Shown: positions 54,373 through 63,737, counted from the stretch's first letter. The stretch: 64,000 bases of DNA from Marinobacter nitratireducens (GCF_000708045.1 NZ_ANIE01000003.1:496001-560000); one strand, 5' to 3'. Notes: generated by a model not told the origin, from the letters alone. Program-made: numbers and translations.

Positions 54373-55143
54373 ATGAACCGATTAAAAGGAAAGGTTGCCG
54401 CTGTCACCGGCGGATCGCACGGCATTGGCGCAGCAGCGGTTACTCGCATGAGCGAGGAGGGCGCATCTGTAGCTGTCCTGGATTGCCTGGATGAAGAAGG
54501 CAAAGCTCTTGTCGAAAAACTGAAAGCCAAAGGCGGAAACGTGGCTTACTGGCACTGTGATGTCAGTAAGGAAGACGAGGTGAAAGCCGCGCTCAATGCG
54601 ACTGCCGAGACATTTGGGCACCTGGACGTATTGGTCAATAACGCCGGTATTGCCGGTCCCAACAAGCCGACCCACGAACTGAGCGAGGAGGAGTGGGACA
54701 GAGTACAGACAGTCAATGTGAAGGGGGTTTTCTTCGGCACCAAACACGCTATACCTCTGATGAAAAAGGCAGGGCGGGGCAGCATTATTAATCTCTCCTC
54801 GATCTATGGATTGGTCAGTGCCCCGGACGTCCCCCCCTATCATGCTTCCAAAGGTGCTGTGCGGCTGATGACCAAGACCGATGCCATGCTTTATGCGCCT
54901 GACAACATACGGGCCAATTCCATACACCCGGGCTTTATCTGGACACCGATGGTCGAGGGGCATTTGAAATCCACCGGCTCGGATCTGGAAGAAGCGAAAG
55001 CAGCGACGGCTGCACTTCATCCGCTGGGCCACATGGGTGAACCGGACGACATTGCATGGGGCATCGTGTTCCTTGCGTCTGAGGAGTCAAAATTCATGAC
55101 TGGCAGCGAACTCGTTATAGATGGGGGCTACACCGCTCACTGA
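54373..55143 (+). CDS. Short-chain dehydrogenase/reductase
   Basis: 256 residues, classical SDR. The cofactor motif TGGSHGIGAAA is at 12-22, the NNAGIAGP motif near 88, and the catalytic Ser/Tyr/Lys are in NLSSIYGLVSAPD and YHASKGAV. An Asp after strand two (AVLDCLD) suggests NAD+ preference. It most resembles cyclopentanol-dehydrogenase-type alcohol oxidoreductases. GGAGGG is well placed before the ATG. The link to its glycogen neighbours is unclear. Confidence 0.93.
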   Translation: MNRLKGKVAAVTGGSHGIGAAAVTRMSEEGASVAVLDCLDEEGKALVEKLKAKGGNVAYWHCDVSKEDEVKAALNATAETFGHLDVLVNNAGIAGPNKPTHELSEEEWDRVQTVNVKGVFFGTKHAIPLMKKAGRGSIINLSSIYGLVSAPDVPPYHASKGAVRLMTKTDAMLYAPDNIRANSIHPGFIWTPMVEGHLKSTGSDLEEAKAATAALHPLGHMGEPDDIAWGIVFLASEESKFMTGSELVIDGGYTAH

Positions 55144-55170
55144 TTCCCGTAACCTGCTGGACGTTCAGCG

Positions 55171-57702
55171 ATGACACTGGCCGCCTACACGCCAAGACAC
55201 GTTCCTGAGGCACTGTCGGGCCTCTTTGATATTGCGCTTGATTTGCGCTGGACCTGGCATCATGGCAGTGACGAACTCTGGCGTGCTATTGATCAAGAGG
55301 TCTGGGACGCCACAGGCAATGCCTGGCTGGTGTTGAATAGCGTTTCCGGCGAATGCCTTGAATCTCTGGCCCAGGACCCCGCGTTTATGGCGCTCTATTC
55401 GCGGCAGCTCGAGTCACACCGTGAATTCACCGAGGCACCCACCTGGTACTCAGACACTCATCCCGATGAATTGGGACACGGCATTGCCTTTTTTTGTATG
55501 GAGTACGGTCTGGCGGAGTCCTTGCCGCTCTATTCCGGGGGACTCGGCGTTCTCGCCGGGGATTTTCTGAAGGCCTCCAGTGATCTGGGGGTGCCAGTGA
55601 CGGCGGTCGGGCTTCTTTATCAGCAGGGATATTTCCGGCAGGCCTTGAATGCACAGGGGGAACAGCAGGAATTTTATCCCTACAACGACCCAACGATGCT
55701 CCCGGTCTCGCCTTTGACGGACAGTGACGGGCAATGGATCCGGATTCTGTTACCCTTTCCCGGGCGGGAATTACGGCTCAGAGCATGGCGCGCCCGTGTC
55801 GGAAGGTGCCAACTACTGCTTTTAGACAGTAACGATCCCAGAAACGAGCCGGGCGATCGTGGTATTACCAGTGAGCTCTATGGCGGAACGCCTGAAAAGC
55901 GTCTTCAGCAGGAGATTGTACTGGGCATCGGTGGATGGAGGCTGTTAAGCCAGCTCGGGTTAGCGCCGGACATCTGCCATATCAACGAAGGGCACAGTGC
56001 CTTTGCGTTTCTGGAACGTGCGGTCAGCTGGGCGCTGACTCATGACACCGACTTCGACACGGCAAGAGTTGCTAACCGCGCCAGCAACCTTTTTACCACG
56101 CACACATCGGTCGAAGCAGGCTTTGATCAGTTCCCAAACGACCTCATCCGGCTCTACCTTGAGCCCTGGATGGCCGAGTCTCACGTCTCAATGAAACAGC
56201 TGATGAAACTGGGCAGCAGTAGCGGCGGCCATTCACAGAGAGTGGGCGATGAAGGCACTTTCAATATGGCCTACCTCGGGCTCAATCTATGCGGCCGTCT
56301 GAACGGCGTCTCAGCTATTCATAGCGAGGTTACACAGGCCGTTCTGCAGCCGTATTTCCCTCGTTGGCCGAAATCCGAGATACCTGCGGAGTATGTGACC
56401 AACGGCGTTCATACTCCGAGCTGGGATTCCCGGGAAGCCGACACGGTATGGACCCGAGCCTGCGGAAAGGACCGATGGCGCCGGCCAATGGAATCAAGCT
56501 GCCCGATGGAATGCATTTCCGATGAAGAACTCTGGGGGATGCGGCAAAAGCAACGTAGCCATCTTGTCAGCTACCTGAGATCGAAGCTCCAAAGTCAGCA
56601 TTGTGAACATGTACCGGGCGGCAATCCACCAGCGATGTGCGGACTCCTTCTCGACAGCGAGACCCTGACACTCGGGTTTGCCCGCAGGTTCACCGAATAC
56701 AAACGACCGGATCTGCTACTCACAGACACGGATCGCCTTGCGGCGCTGATAAACGATCGTGATCGCCCGCTTCAGATTGTTCTGGCTGGCAAGGCACACC
56801 CCAGGGACGACTATGGCAAGGTTCTGATCCGGCGGTGGCGGGAGTTTGCTACCAGACCTGACGTGGAAGGCAAAGTCGTCTTTATCGAAGACTACGATCT
56901 TGCGGTGGCCGCGCATCTCGTTCAGGGCGTTGACGTCTGGCTCAACAATCCTCGACACCCGTGGGAAGCTTGTGGCACGAGCGGCATGAAAGTGTTGGTT
57001 AATGGAGGCCTGAATCTCTCCCAATACGATGGCTGGTGGGCCGAGGCGTGGACCCCGGAGCTGGGCTGGGCGATTCGACCGGGCGCAACCGTTGAGGAGC
57101 TGAGCCAGAACAATGAGCACGATTTTTCTGATGCCAATGAACTTTATGACCTGCTGGAAGGCTCGGTCATACCCGAATTCTACGACGTGGATGAGGAGGC
57201 CCGGCCGAAAGCCTGGATCAATCGTATTCGGGGGAGCATGAACCGCCTGACGGCACGCTATTCGGCCAACCGCATGGTTCGTGAGTACACAGAAAATTTC
57301 TACCTGCCAATGGTCAGCACTGGCTCAGAGCGCTCGGCAGATGAGGCCCGGGCAATGGTCGAGGAGTATCGGCAACTGGAGTGCGACTGGCCCAAGCTCC
57401 GTTTCGCCGGAATGGAAGTCGAGGAAGGACGTGAGGTCGACACGATCAAGGTTAACGCGTTCCTGAACGGCGTTAGTGAAGAACGGATTCGGGTCGAGCT
57501 GGTTGCGGAGGAAAGCGATTACGGTCCCAGAGAAGTGATCGAAATGCAGCGAATCCACTCTCTGGAGGGTGCGGTTCATGGCTTTGCCTATCAGGCATGC
57601 GTATCCAAAAGGCCGGCCGGTCATTTTACCCCAAGGATTCGGGTTCAGGATGACCGTCTCAACCTGCCACTGGAAAATGCATCCATTCTCTGGCTGAAAT
57701 AA
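55171..57702 (+). CDS. Alpha-glucan (glycogen) phosphorylase, second copy
   Basis: 843 residues. It is the same type as the copy at 43303, with an N-terminal segment (LSGLFDIALDLRWTWHHGSDELWRAID) and a PLP lysine in ACGTSGMKVLVNG near 611. HINEGHSAF, THTSVEAGFD and GFARRFTEYKRP are conserved. Sequences differ enough that this is an old duplication rather than a recent one. It may act on a different chain length or under different conditions. It lies 27 bases after the SDR gene, with only a weak ribosome site. Confidence 0.92.
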   Translation: MTLAAYTPRHVPEALSGLFDIALDLRWTWHHGSDELWRAIDQEVWDATGNAWLVLNSVSGECLESLAQDPAFMALYSRQLESHREFTEAPTWYSDTHPDELGHGIAFFCMEYGLAESLPLYSGGLGVLAGDFLKASSDLGVPVTAVGLLYQQGYFRQALNAQGEQQEFYPYNDPTMLPVSPLTDSDGQWIRILLPFPGRELRLRAWRARVGRCQLLLLDSNDPRNEPGDRGITSELYGGTPEKRLQQEIVLGIGGWRLLSQLGLAPDICHINEGHSAFAFLERAVSWALTHDTDFDTARVANRASNLFTTHTSVEAGFDQFPNDLIRLYLEPWMAESHVSMKQLMKLGSSSGGHSQRVGDEGTFNMAYLGLNLCGRLNGVSAIHSEVTQAVLQPYFPRWPKSEIPAEYVTNGVHTPSWDSREADTVWTRACGKDRWRRPMESSCPMECISDEELWGMRQKQRSHLVSYLRSKLQSQHCEHVPGGNPPAMCGLLLDSETLTLGFARRFTEYKRPDLLLTDTDRLAALINDRDRPLQIVLAGKAHPRDDYGKVLIRRWREFATRPDVEGKVVFIEDYDLAVAAHLVQGVDVWLNNPRHPWEACGTSGMKVLVNGGLNLSQYDGWWAEAWTPELGWAIRPGATVEELSQNNEHDFSDANELYDLLEGSVIPEFYDVDEEARPKAWINRIRGSMNRLTARYSANRMVREYTENFYLPMVSTGSERSADEARAMVEEYRQLECDWPKLRFAGMEVEEGREVDTIKVNAFLNGVSEERIRVELVAEESDYGPREVIEMQRIHSLEGAVHGFAYQACVSKRPAGHFTPRIRVQDDRLNLPLENASILWLK

Positions 57703-59223
57703 TCAACTACGCCAGAATGCCGGCGAAAGCACGATCACTACACTCAAGATTTCCAGACGGCCCATCAGCATGCCGACCGAAAGCACCCATTTTGCGCCAT
57801 CTGGGAGAGGTCCGAAGTTTCCGGCAGGGCCAATAATATCCCCGAGGCCGGGCCCGACATTGGTCAGGGACGTAAGCGCTCCGCTCAACGCGGTTACAAA
57901 ATCGAGCTGCATGGCTGCAAGCGCCACGGTGATCAACAGCAGACACAGCAGAAAGATGAAGGTATAGGCAATCATCGAGGAAATTATCTCATCACTGACT
58001 GCCCGCCCATTGTAATTCCGGGTCATCACAGCGCGGGGGTGGAGCAGACGCATAAGCTGCTCCTTGAGGATGATGAGGGAAAGCTGGAAACGGAAAATTT
58101 TCATACCCCCGGCGGTGGAGCCCGAGCAGCCACCCACAAACATCAGGAAGAAGAAGACCACAAACGCCAGAGGCCCCCAGGCAGAGTAATCCTCGGAGGC
58201 GTATCCGGTGGTCGTCACCACGGAGGTCACGTTGAATAACGTTGCGGTGTAATTGTGAAGAGGGTCGAAGGGTACGGGGGAAACCGCCCAGCGGTATAGT
58301 GTCAGCAACGCTGGCACGACGAAAAGGATTGCCAGGAACATACGAACCTGCTGGTCCCTGAACAGAACGCCATGCTGGCCGTGCATCTCCCGCACAAACA
58401 GGAAAAACGGCAGACTGCCAATGATCATGAATAGTGTCGCTTCCATCAGGATCAGATCATTGAACTTGCCCATGGACATGTCTGAGGTGGAAAAGCCCCC
58501 AGTGGCGATGCTGGTAAGGCCGTGGTTAAAGGCGTCGAAGAGCGTCATACCTGAAAACCAGTAGGTTATGACCGCGATGACAGAAAACACCACGTAAACA
58601 AACAAAAGCCCGCGACTCAGGGTTTTCATCCGCGGCAGGGCTTTATCGGTCCACTCGGAGGATTCAGTCGCGAACAGACGCATGCCACCAACCCGGAGAA
58701 AGGGCAGTACGGCAACGAACATGCCGATGATACCGATGCCACCAATCCACTGGAGAATGGACCGCCAGAGGAGCAGATCCCGATCCATGGTATCCAGACC
58801 GCTGAGCACCGTCGCGCCCGTCGTGGTGATGCCGGACGCACCTTCGAAAAATGCATCGGCGGCAGAGATATTGTTATCACTCAAATAGAACGGCAGTGCG
58901 GCAAGGAGGGCAATAATGAACCAACTCGACACCGTGAGGACAAACATATAGCGGGGCTTGAGGTCCCGTTCCTGCCGATACGTCGCCAGGATGCCCGCGG
59001 TGCCGATACCAAAGGCAATAGCCGCCGACTCCGCAAACGCCATAGCGTTCGGCGCTTCGGAACCAAGCAACAGAAAGACCGGTAACGTCATGAAAATGCT
59101 CAGCAACACGAACATGACGCTGACGATAAAGATTACGGGAGTCAGATTTTTCAAAAGACGCTCTAGCCAGCTTGAACTCAGAGTCCGCGCCAGAATACCC
59201 GTGGCAGATAGTATGCGCAACAA
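57703..59223 (-). CDS. trkH: Trk-type potassium uptake protein TrkH
   Basis: 506 residues, with four repeated helix-pore-helix units. The selectivity-filter glycines appear as TTGATVLSG, SIATGGFST, TTTGYASED and LTNVGPGLGD. Many hydrophobic helices are present. It carries K+ in an Na+- or H+-linked manner with the regulatory protein TrkA, which is not in the window. The start is uncertain: 59223 is a TTG with no clear ribosome site, and the first 26 residues are poorly conserved. It is convergent with the second phosphorylase gene, with no gap. Confidence 0.93.
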   Translation of the reverse strand: MLRILSATGILARTLSSSWLERLLKNLTPVIFIVSVMFVLLSIFMTLPVFLLLGSEAPNAMAFAESAAIAFGIGTAGILATYRQERDLKPRYMFVLTVSSWFIIALLAALPFYLSDNNISAADAFFEGASGITTTGATVLSGLDTMDRDLLLWRSILQWIGGIGIIGMFVAVLPFLRVGGMRLFATESSEWTDKALPRMKTLSRGLLFVYVVFSVIAVITYWFSGMTLFDAFNHGLTSIATGGFSTSDMSMGKFNDLILMEATLFMIIGSLPFFLFVREMHGQHGVLFRDQQVRMFLAILFVVPALLTLYRWAVSPVPFDPLHNYTATLFNVTSVVTTTGYASEDYSAWGPLAFVVFFFLMFVGGCSGSTAGGMKIFRFQLSLIILKEQLMRLLHPRAVMTRNYNGRAVSDEIISSMIAYTFIFLLCLLLITVALAAMQLDFVTALSGALTSLTNVGPGLGDIIGPAGNFGPLPDGAKWVLSVGMLMGRLEILSVVIVLSPAFWRS

Positions 59224-59364
59224 ATGGGGCGGTTAAGACAAGAATTAACCACATATTAAATGCCGTTAAACCATCGGTTATTACGGATCTATCCAATGTC
59301 GAAGATCGTCAGGATGATAGGTCTTGAGCAAATGCCGAATCGTCGGCCAAGGAGGAGTACCACT

Positions 59365-59904
59365 ATGAACAATTATTCAAAAGCTGCATTCGTGATTGCC
59401 GGCCTGGTTGCGGCCGGGTCTGCAGGTGCACAGGATATGTACAAGTCTGGCATGGGAGGCGTGTATGCAGGCCTGAACTACACCTTCATGATGCTCGATG
59501 ATAACGACCTGGACGCTGATGTCGGCACACTGTCCGGAAAAGTGGGTGTTGACGCGACTCCGTTCCTGAGTCTTGAAGGGCGAGCCGGGTTTGGCGTGGA
59601 TGATGATACGATCAGCGGCGTCGACCTCTCTGTCGATAACTTCTTCGGCGGCTACGCCAATATCAAACTGCCCAACGAATCACCTGTGACGCCCTACGCC
59701 GTCATTGGTTTTACCCGGATTGAGGCGGAAGCGAAGTTTCTCGGCAACAAGGTCACAGACGACGACTCGGACCTGTCCTATGGTGTCGGCCTGAATATGA
59801 AGTTCCAGCAGAACCTTTCCGGTAACCTGGAATACATGCGTTACTATGACGACGACAACCTCACCGTAGACGGCCTGGGACTGGGCATTCAGGTGAATTT
59901 CTAA
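59365..59904 (+). CDS. Outer-membrane beta-barrel protein (OmpA/Opa-like)
   Basis: 179 residues from ATG 59365 with a strong AAGGAGGAG ribosome site; a frame reaching 59260 is rejected. A signal peptide spans 1-23 (cleavage after AGAQ). The mature part has alternating hydrophobic beta strands, an aspartate-rich character and a C-terminal LGIQVNF ending in Phe, the outer-membrane insertion signal. An eight-stranded barrel is likely. Its function is unknown. Confidence 0.88.
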   Translation: MNNYSKAAFVIAGLVAAGSAGAQDMYKSGMGGVYAGLNYTFMMLDDNDLDADVGTLSGKVGVDATPFLSLEGRAGFGVDDDTISGVDLSVDNFFGGYANIKLPNESPVTPYAVIGFTRIEAEAKFLGNKVTDDDSDLSYGVGLNMKFQQNLSGNLEYMRYYDDDNLTVDGLGLGIQVNF

Positions 59905-59930
59905 CGATAAAACATCCATGGGGAACACGT

Positions 59931-60503
59931 TTGAATTACCTTGCCCACGCATTTCTCGCTCCGGACTCGGCCGAAGCCCGCGTAGGCAGTATTCTCGGTG
60001 ATTTCACCCGTGGCGTGGATCTTGGCGGACTGCCTGCTGATGTATTAGCCGGTGTCCGCCATCACCGTGCGATTGATGCTTTTACCGATCGCCACCCGGC
60101 CGTGCTGGAGAGCAAACAGTTGTTCTCACGCCAACGGCGCAGATTTGCCGGCGTTGCGCTCGATATTCTGTACGACCACTACCTGTTGAGGCACTGGGAA
60201 CGGTACGCAAACTGCCCGCGTGATCGCTTCATCAACCTGGTCTATTGCGAATTGCAGGAATATGAGCAGATCATGCCGGCAACAATGCTGACGATGTCCC
60301 GGCGCATGGTGTCGCACGACTGGTTCAGCGCCTACGCGGATCTGGACAATGTTGGTTATGCATTAGACAGGGTCGCAGGGCGATTGCGTTTTCCGAACGG
60401 GTTTGCCGGTATCATTGAAGAGATCCGCGAGTCAGATCGAGAACTAGAATACCTTTTTCTTGAATTTTTTCCAGATTTACAGAGTCATGCAGGAGATATT
60501 TAA
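59931..60503 (+). CDS. acpH: Acyl carrier protein phosphodiesterase family (AcpH-like)
   Basis: 190 residues from TTG 59931; GGGGA lies six bases upstream, and the ATG at 59918 is out of frame. The pattern NYLAHAFLAPDSAEARVGSILGDFTRGV, HRAIDAFTDRHPAV and LDILYDHYLLRHW matches E. coli AcpH along its length. The family removes the 4'-phosphopantetheine from holo-ACP, though the biological role is debated. The stop overlaps the next start (TAATG), so the genes are coupled. Confidence 0.9.
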   Translation: MNYLAHAFLAPDSAEARVGSILGDFTRGVDLGGLPADVLAGVRHHRAIDAFTDRHPAVLESKQLFSRQRRRFAGVALDILYDHYLLRHWERYANCPRDRFINLVYCELQEYEQIMPATMLTMSRRMVSHDWFSAYADLDNVGYALDRVAGRLRFPNGFAGIIEEIRESDRELEYLFLEFFPDLQSHAGDI

Positions 60504-61105
60504 TGCGTTTTGTAGTAGTGGTAGCTACCGCAATTTCATTGATGGCGAGTTGCATGGTGGTGGCAGGCACCGACACTGATCCCGAGGATACCCGGGTTCC
60601 CGAAGTGCTTGGCTTTGTGGAATGGGCAGTTATCAACGACACCGGCCTTCGAATGAAAGCCAGGATGGACACGGGCGCAAAAACCTCCTCACTGCATGCG
60701 ATCGATATCCGGGAATTCCAGAAAAACGGCGAGAAGTGGGTTAAATTCAATATTCCATTGGGAGATCACGAGGACCAGCCTTCCTCGGGAGAGTTGGACC
60801 ACGACGCCGTCACGCTGCAATTTGAGCGCCCCGTGTATCGCACGGTTCTGATTAAACGAAAGGGCCTAGACTCCCAGAGACGCTACGTCGTTAAAATGAG
60901 CTTCTGCATTGCCGGAACTGAGCACGAAACTCAATTCTCCCTGGCCAATCGCAGCAACTTTTCATACCCGATGCTGCTGGGCCGTCGATTTATGGCGGAC
61001 GACAACATCCTTATCGACTCTTCTAAAGCCTTCAAGGCTGATAAGGAATGTGAGTACCAGACACTGGAATCATTGGCTGGCAGTGCCCATAGGGTAAAGT
61101 CCTGA
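60503..61105 (+). CDS. ATP-dependent zinc protease family protein (retropepsin-like)
   Basis: 200 residues with a signal peptide (cleavage near residue 22, VVAG). It belongs to the family once called ATP-dependent zinc protease (PF05618). The aspartic-protease-like active site reads KARMDTGAKTSSLHA near residue 52. A later segment, MLLGRRFM, corresponds to the second conserved strand. Zinc or ATP dependence is not evident from the sequence. It is secreted and coupled to acpH by overlapping stop and start codons. Confidence 0.85.
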   Translation: MRFVVVVATAISLMASCMVVAGTDTDPEDTRVPEVLGFVEWAVINDTGLRMKARMDTGAKTSSLHAIDIREFQKNGEKWVKFNIPLGDHEDQPSSGELDHDAVTLQFERPVYRTVLIKRKGLDSQRRYVVKMSFCIAGTEHETQFSLANRSNFSYPMLLGRRFMADDNILIDSSKAFKADKECEYQTLESLAGSAHRVKS

Positions 61106-61289
61106 GCATTTGTCCAGACCGCTTTGTTGAGTCTCATTCTTAAGTACTACACCTAAAAGACGCCAACAATGGCACCACTTACAGAGTTCATGGCGAGACT
61201 ATAAGCGTTAAGTTAAGGCTTAAGGAAGCTGTATAAACTACGCCCAGCCACGGAGGCGAGACACCAAAAACGCTTAAAAGGTGATCGTC

Positions 61290-61625
61290 ATGAAAGCCCT
61301 GCAACAACCCGCCTTTCTCAAACAGGAAAACCAAAGGTTCGCTGGCACAGGTGGTGTCAGCGAAAACAACCGGCAAGCCTTCTTTGTTCCCGCTTTCAAA
61401 AACGCCCTGACAGGCGAGGTGGCACTTTCCAGGTTCCGGGACGGACGCATCGCACCCTGTCATCTGATCGATGGGCTACCTGACGAGTGGATCGCCGACC
61501 GTGACGGTTCTGGCCAGGTAACTGATATCAAGTCTTCCATCATTTCCGGGTTCGTCCGGCTTGGCCGCTTCTTTACCCGCCAGGAAGCCTGTGATTATAT
61601 GGAGCTATGCAGTAAAGCTTCGTGA
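61290..61625 (+). CDS. Hypothetical protein
   Basis: 111 residues from ATG 61290 with AAGGTGA upstream. It is soluble, mixed alpha/beta, and ends in RLGRFFTRQEACDYMELCSKAS. No signal peptide, membrane segment or known domain is recognised. The N-terminal part FLKQENQRFAGTGGVSENNRQAFFVPAF in two halves looks conserved in style, and the ribosome site supports a real gene. The 184 bases before it hold AT-rich sequence and scattered TTAAG repeats. Confidence 0.6.
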   Translation: MKALQQPAFLKQENQRFAGTGGVSENNRQAFFVPAFKNALTGEVALSRFRDGRIAPCHLIDGLPDEWIADRDGSGQVTDIKSSIISGFVRLGRFFTRQEACDYMELCSKAS

Positions 61626-61696
61626 TTGTCTGTCCTGCTTTACCCTGACGGTTGACGCACGGACAAACCGAACAATTCAGGGTAGGGCGGATGTCT

Positions 61697-62263
61697 ATGA
61701 AACGAAAGGTGGGCCTGTTGGCGTCGGCCGGGTTAATGTTGAGCGGCTGCGCTCCCATGGCGGGTATCAGTAGTGGGGGCGGTCCCGTGACGGTGACAGG
61801 GATGGATGACCCGCAACAGGGCCAGGTTCAGGTTTCGAGCCTGAAATTCGCCCAGCCGTTACTGGGTTCAACAACCCTCAATACCGCGGACCCGTACCTG
61901 TATGGCGTTTACGATAAAGGAACTCAGCAGGTACGACGTATCGAACTTCATATAACGGCCAACAGTTCCAGCCAACATGACTGGAGTACGGTCAGTTTTC
62001 CCGACTACCCGGAACTACTTCCGATTGATCTTCAACGCAATCACGAACAGCGTAACTGCAGTGTCACCGACGATAACTGCTCGTACGTCGCCGAACTGAC
62101 TGGGCATCTGGAGCTCAAACAGGTGAGCTGGATGGCCGCCCAGAACCAGCCAATCAACCTCTACGTGAATTCAACGTCCTCCCCGCCACTCATCCTGAAA
62201 ACGAAGCTCATACCACTGGAAGCACAGACCTTTCTCCAGGCCCTCGAAAACCTCTCTCCGTAA
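61697..62263 (+). CDS. Putative lipoprotein
   Basis: 188 residues from ATG 61697 (190 from ATG 61691). The lipobox LMLSGC with the lipidation Cys at about residue 19 follows a short hydrophobic segment. The mature part contains a pair of cysteines (RNCSVTDDNCSYVAEL) and is beta-rich. A TAGGG ribosome site fits the second ATG. No family is recognised. It is the second of two small unknown genes after the zinc-protease-family gene. Confidence 0.7.
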   Translation: MKRKVGLLASAGLMLSGCAPMAGISSGGGPVTVTGMDDPQQGQVQVSSLKFAQPLLGSTTLNTADPYLYGVYDKGTQQVRRIELHITANSSSQHDWSTVSFPDYPELLPIDLQRNHEQRNCSVTDDNCSYVAELTGHLELKQVSWMAAQNQPINLYVNSTSSPPLILKTKLIPLEAQTFLQALENLSP

Positions 62264-62330
62264 TTCGTCGGAACAATTAGAGGTCTTTTCTCAGCCACCT
62301 CGGCTTCAGTATCTGATTTATTGTGATACA

Positions 62331-62346
62331 CTGTTCATATATACAG
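62331..62346. promoter_or_regulatory. LexA (SOS) box upstream of yebG
   Basis: CTGTTCATATATACAG matches the gammaproteobacterial LexA consensus CTGT-N8-ACAG exactly and has an AT-rich centre. It ends 24 bases before the yebG start, so bound LexA would block transcription initiation. Confidence 0.9.
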
Positions 62347-62370
62347 TATGCCAATGACATGAGGTGATAC

Positions 62371-62658
62371 ATGGCTGTTGAAGCACTCTATTTTTCAACG
62401 CGGGACGGACTCGATATGGCCAAGAAAAACCCGGACACGATGTTGTTTGCTTCCAAAGCAGAGGCGGATGCTCGGGACAAAATGCTGGAACTGACCGAAG
62501 AACTCCGGGAATTTCTGGTCAAACGGGTAGATGGCCTGAGTGAGGAACTGGCTGATCAGTGCGCCCTGGCCATCGCAGAAAACAGGGATCTGTTCCAGCG
62601 AGCGCTCAAGAAGCCTCATTTATTGAACGAGGCTTCTGAGGGCGGCGAAGAGGCTTAG
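62371..62658 (+). CDS. yebG: SOS-regulated YebG family protein
   Basis: 95 residues. The N-terminus MAVEALYFSTRDG and the segment FASKAEADARDKMLELTEELREFL match E. coli YebG, and the acidic C-terminal tail (SEGGEEA) is typical. A GAGGTGA ribosome site precedes the ATG. The molecular role of YebG is not established, but it is induced by DNA damage in E. coli, and the perfect LexA box just upstream supports that here. It ends convergently with the aldo/keto reductase gene, overlapping it by four bases. Confidence 0.93.
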   Translation: MAVEALYFSTRDGLDMAKKNPDTMLFASKAEADARDKMLELTEELREFLVKRVDGLSEELADQCALAIAENRDLFQRALKKPHLLNEASEGGEEA

Positions 62659-63737
62659 CTCTTCATATGAGCGCGATATTCACCCTGGCGTTGTAACATC
62701 CAGCCGGGGTACTCCTCTGGGAGCCTGCTGACGTCATCTAGAGCGGTTAACTCGCCTTCTGATAAGCGGATCCCGGCTGCCTGTATGTTATCCATCAGTT
62801 GATCCACCCGCTTGGCTCCGACAATCACGCTGGTCACAACGGGCTGGTGCAGGAGCCAGGCGAGGGCGATTTGGGCAACGCTGACGGGTTTGCCGTTCAC
62901 GTGCTTACCTACAGCGATTTCTCGCATAGTGGCGATAATCTTGCTGCCTCGCTCCCGGTTAACCGGCGGGAAATCGAACTTGGCGCGCCGGTTTTCCCCG
63001 GACACATCCGGGCCCTCGTATTTGCCAGACAGATAACCGCCTGCCAGAGGGCTCCAGACCATAAGCCCAACCTGCTCAGATTCCAGCATTGGCGTGACTT
63101 CCCGTTCGAGATCCCGGCCGGCGATTGTGTAGTGAGCTTGTAGAGAGAGAATAGGGCATAGCCGCCTGCTTTCTGCGATACCAATCGCTTTCATGACTTG
63201 CCATGCGGCCCAGTTAGAAAGTCCGACGTACCGCACATGCCCCTGTTGTACCAGGGTATTCAGGGCCTCGAGGGTTTCGACAATTGGTGTGGCCGGGTCG
63301 AAGCCGTGAATCTGATAAAGGTCTATATAATCGGTCTGCAATCGGCGAAGACTGGCTTTGCATTCATTCATGATATGAACACGAGAGGCACCGCGAGTAT
63401 TCGGAGACGCCCCCATAGGGCCAAGCACCTTGGTTGCCAACACGATGTCTTCACGTTTAATCGCAAGATTCTGTAACGATTGACCAACGAATTGCTCGCT
63501 CGCACCAGCACCGTACACATTGGCGGTATCGATGAAGTTGATGCCGGTATCAATCGCGGTCCCCATGAGCCTATCGGCTTCGTCCTGCTGGAGCTGGCCG
63601 ATCAGCCCCCACATGTCGTCACCGCCTCCAAACGTCATCGTGCCCAGGCACAATTCGGAGACAAATAGACCCGACCGTCCAAGTGTTCGGAGCTTCAAAG
63701 GGGCGTTGTTATCGGAATGCGGAACATTGATCGTCAT
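62655..63737 (-). CDS. Aldo/keto reductase
   Basis: 360 residues from ATG 63737, with GAGGAA upstream; a frame to 63788 is not supported. The (beta/alpha)8 NADPH-dependent fold carries the catalytic tetrad: Asp in GINFIDTANVYG, Tyr in the same segment, Lys in VLATKVLG and His in LYQIHGFDPATP. The cofactor-binding part near the end reads TSVIVGAKRVDQLMDNI. It resembles the YakC/YajO-like AKR12-14 group. The substrate is unknown. A putative gene lies on the other strand upstream. Confidence 0.92.
   Translation of the reverse strand: MTINVPHSDNNAPLKLRTLGRSGLFVSELCLGTMTFGGGDDMWGLIGQLQQDEADRLMGTAIDTGINFIDTANVYGAGASEQFVGQSLQNLAIKREDIVLATKVLGPMGASPNTRGASRVHIMNECKASLRRLQTDYIDLYQIHGFDPATPIVETLEALNTLVQQGHVRYVGLSNWAAWQVMKAIGIAESRRLCPILSLQAHYTIAGRDLEREVTPMLESEQVGLMVWSPLAGGYLSGKYEGPDVSGENRRAKFDFPPVNRERGSKIIATMREIAVGKHVNGKPVSVAQIALAWLLHQPVVTSVIVGAKRVDQLMDNIQAAGIRLSEGELTALDDVSRLPEEYPGWMLQRQGEYRAHMKS

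Noticed and set aside
62610..62636. GAAGCCTC / GAGGCTTC hairpin at the end of yebG
   Set aside because: It lies within the yebG coding sequence and has no T run after it; probably incidental.
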